The position numbers and the translations under genes are program-made. DNA of 64,000 nt from Ekhidna sp051379705 (GTDB taxonomy: Bacteria > Bacteroidota > Bacteroidia > Cytophagales > Cyclobacteriaceae). This document shows, one piece after another, positions 62,302 through 64,000 of the stretch. The notes beneath the pieces are model-generated. The model was not told the DNA's origin. It was given only the letters and a program-made list of their open reading frames with translations, and did no database searches. Location: contig NZ_CP179868.1 of the NCBI RefSeq assembly GCF_051379705.1, positions 1,178,001 through 1,242,000 on the forward strand, in the 5' to 3' direction. Numbering within the stretch: position 1 is the stretch's first letter; every line of letters starts with the position of its first letter.

Positions 62302-63120
62302 ATGTCACAGACAATAGCGGTATATAATTTCAAAGGAGGTGTTGGGAAAACCAGCACTACACTCAGCTTAGCGCATAGTTGGTCCAGATCATTTAAAGTT
62401 TTGGTGATCGATTGCGATCCACAAGCCAATCTTACTCAGGCTCTTACCAGTCAAGAACACGATACAAATCTCTTTACCATTACCAAGAAATTGCTTCATA
62501 ATGGACAACCAGACATTCGTCCAGTTGAAATTCATCCTTATTTGAGTCTGATACCGGGCGATTACCGAATGGCTGAGATTGAGTCAAACACCCAGTTCAT
62601 TTCGTTTGGACATATCATTTTCTACAAACTTCTATCAGCAATTCGCCATAACTATGATTTTATCATTTTGGATTTTCCGACTCATTTTGGCGTAACAGTC
62701 AAGTCCTTCATCGTCAATATTAACAGCATTCTAATACCTGCGACAGCCGGGTCTTTTTCAATTTCAGGGTTTAAAAAATTGTTGAATTACCTGGGCGACG
62801 TAGAAAAAGATAAACCACTGGAAATCCTTGGTATTTTCTTTAATCAATACCGAAAAAATACACTTTATCATCAGAAAGTAGTGCGAGAGGCCGAGCAGGA
62901 ACTTGGAAATCTAATCTTGGATCAGAGAATTCGGGAATCCATTCGTGTAAGTGAGGCAAATGGAAGAAACGAATCCGTGTATGCGTTTACGGATCAGAGT
63001 GCAGTAGCTGAAGATTTTCTAAAGCTCAGCGAGGAAGTGATCTCAAGGATGAACAGGATTAATCTGAATGATGCGATCCATCATTTGAGCGAACGTGAGG
63101 TAAGGGGATTAGATCGCTAG
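62302..63120 (+). CDS. ParA-family ATPase (no ParB partner nearby)
   Basis: A 272-residue ATPase with start at ATG 62302 (MSQTIAVYNFKGGVGKTSTT); the upstream open frame to 62218 lacks family residues. Deviant Walker A is KGGVGKTS, followed by VLVIDCDPQANLTQAL and FIILDFPTHFGVTVKSF. No parB or parS-like repeat is visible, so this is an orphan ParA, perhaps positioning a protein complex. Its 3' end overlaps the convergent gene by 12 bp. Confidence 0.93.
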   Translation: MSQTIAVYNFKGGVGKTSTTLSLAHSWSRSFKVLVIDCDPQANLTQALTSQEHDTNLFTITKKLLHNGQPDIRPVEIHPYLSLIPGDYRMAEIESNTQFISFGHIIFYKLLSAIRHNYDFIILDFPTHFGVTVKSFIVNINSILIPATAGSFSISGFKKLLNYLGDVEKDKPLEILGIFFNQYRKNTLYHQKVVREAEQELGNLILDQRIRESIRVSEANGRNESVYAFTDQSAVAEDFLKLSEEVISRMNRINLNDAIHHLSEREVRGLDR

Positions 63121-63678
63121 TCTACGAGAAATCAGACCATTTATTAGTTCAAAAAAACGAAGTGGTGGTAAAGTTCTCCACTTCTCTACCTGCAGGCTTC
63201 CTGACATATTCACGTAATTATCAATATTGAAATTTTTCATTTCATCAATGATGAACTCTCGGAAATTTACGCCTGCTATCCAACCGTCTTCTACCTCTTC
63301 AAACCATTCCTCGTAGTAGCTATCATCGCTTCCATGAAAGTTCATGATGTTCTCGCCTATCAAAGCGAATTTGTTTATTCCAAAATCCATCATGTGTTCG
63401 AGGATGTTCCGCTTCAGCTGCATGATGTCGTTATTGAGTGCATCGTTCCATTCTCCAATCATTTCGATCGTAGCAAAGCCTAGCTCATAATCAATAAAAA
63501 GAATCTTTAAGTACAGGGTCTCAGACCCAAAAAAATCCCAGGCGGGATCGATATAATAGCCATAGATATTTTCAGAGTAGACATCATAATTATACTCTTT
63601 GCCAGCGAACGGCGAACGATCATCGTAGCTGGAGTTGTAATATTGATTCCAGCGATCATATGGCGTAATGGTATGCAT
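63109..63678 (-). CDS. hypothetical protein, 189 aa
   Basis: An acidic and aromatic-rich soluble protein: YDRWNQYYNSSYDDRSPFAG, SETLYLKILFIDYELGFATI, DDSYYEEWFEEVEDGWIAGV and a hydrophobic C-terminus PLRFFELINGLISRRLAI. Not recognised. Convergent with and overlapping the ParA-like gene by 12 bp. A terminator lies upstream at 63711, closing off the TonB-receptor gene, so this gene has its own promoter. Confidence 0.75.
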   Translation of the reverse strand: MHTITPYDRWNQYYNSSYDDRSPFAGKEYNYDVYSENIYGYYIDPAWDFFGSETLYLKILFIDYELGFATIEMIGEWNDALNNDIMQLKRNILEHMMDFGINKFALIGENIMNFHGSDDSYYEEWFEEVEDGWIAGVNFREFIIDEMKNFNIDNYVNMSGSLQVEKWRTLPPLRFFELINGLISRRLAI

Positions 63679-63710
63679 TTAGACAAATGTAGATTGGAGG
63701 CCTTAAAAAC

Positions 63711-63742
63711 AAAAAACCCTGACCAAATGGCCAGGGTTTTTG
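63711..63742 (-). terminator. terminator after the TonB-dependent receptor gene
   Basis: AAAAACCCTG (63712-63721) pairs with CAGGGTTTTT (63732-63741). A tracts on the left and T tracts on the right make it functional on both strands; on minus it follows the receptor stop by 21 bp. Confidence 0.9.
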
Positions 63743-63762
63743 AATACTTTGTAATTCCAGGT

Positions 63763-64000
63763 TTAGAAGTTGATTTGGATACCAGCGTTGAAGTTTCTTG
63801 GAAGACCGAAGAATACCTCTGCATCATCAGCATCGTGATCATCATCAAACGAGTTGAACTCACTGTTATCCCCAGCATCCTGAATATAAATCTTATTGAA
63901 CGCATTAAACACATGCGCAAAAACTTGAAGTGAGAATCCAGAATTTTTAGTTGGAATGGTGTAGAATGCATGAAGGTCAACTACGCCATATGAAGGCACT
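63763..64000 (-). CDS. C-terminus of a TonB-dependent outer membrane receptor (5' end outside window)
   Basis: The frame is open at the window edge and ends at a stop at 63765-63763. The last residues, SLQVFAHVFNAFNKIYIQDA and FGLPRNFNAGIQINF, are the final beta strands of a TonB-dependent barrel, with the C-terminal phenylalanine required for outer membrane assembly. An acidic loop (DDDHDADDAE) lies between. Only about 79 residues are visible, so substrate cannot be judged. Confidence 0.8.
   Translation of the reverse strand, partial: VPSYGVVDLHAFYTIPTKNSGFSLQVFAHVFNAFNKIYIQDAGDNSEFNSFDDDHDADDAEVFFGLPRNFNAGIQINF

Noticed and set aside
63507..63980. 157-codon minus-strand frame overlapping the TonB receptor end and the 189-aa gene
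   Set aside because: It runs through the terminator at 63711-63742 and out of frame over two better-supported genes.

Overview
The window looks like chromosome of a free-living, probably marine Bacteroidota of the Cytophagales type. The evidence is a SusC/SusD pair, two secreted proteins with type IX secretion (T9SS) tails, AraC regulators with membrane sensor halves, a methionine synthase split into two genes, and start codons without obvious Shine-Dalgarno sequences. Genus is not assigned. Most of it is ordinary housekeeping sequence. No phage, complete insertion sequence or CRISPR array was seen.

Layout. 1-7.7 kb: a cut-off TPR-like gene, a membrane AraC regulator, a TlpA-like lipoprotein, gatB, alaS and an M23 peptidase. 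7.8-10.4 kb: CapA-like protein, MerR regulator, dprA. 10.4-16.0 kb: a methionine operon (split metH, metF, then an HMG-CoA lyase) behind a SAM-I riboswitch whose downstream hairpin reaches the start codon. 16.3-24.2 kb: T9SS protein, Ppx/GppA, a CadC-like transmembrane AraC regulator diverging from an ankyrin/acyltransferase/GNAT operon, and small proteins. 24.3-26.5 kb: a sulfur cluster (SQR-like flavoprotein, single-cysteine DsrC/TusE, DsrE) with Crp/Fnr-like sites. 27.7-29.9 kb: an accessory patch with a divergent HTH module, a gene remnant, REP-like palindromes and a 21-bp minisatellite. 30-34.4 kb: a dabAB inorganic-carbon uptake operon with a third small membrane protein.

34.9-45.7 kb holds thirteen tightly packed minus-strand genes: two MscS-type channels, an ECF sigma factor with a small overlapping partner, MgtE plus a soluble MgtE-like protein, RimK ligase, a zinc deacylase, a helical repeat protein, a RimB-like pepsin-fold protease, a transglutaminase, an unknown protein and a CNNM/CorC protein. 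A repeated promoter signature (TGTGACTTT-N14-GTCATAA) precedes both channel genes with identical spacing to the start codon. It recurs just past the end of the array, and in weaker form before the 222-aa gene. I read this as an ECF-controlled ion/osmotic-stress island with a peptide-tagging branch. It is the best candidate here for an undescribed system.

46-54 kb: a small overlooked gene, a lipoprotein, SusD and SusC, and an AraC regulator. Two inverted pairs of one 23-bp motif, each with the same 41-bp gap, lie before susC and before the AraC gene, pointing to direct control and autoregulation. Two similar 74-76-nt elements ending in terminator hairpins look like paralogous small RNAs or attenuators. 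53.9-64 kb: initiator tRNA, era, S41 and DUF885 peptidases, der, a second T9SS protein, SprT-like, an orphan ParA, an unknown protein and the end of a TonB-dependent receptor. Function calls are from reading sequences against remembered families; no search was run.
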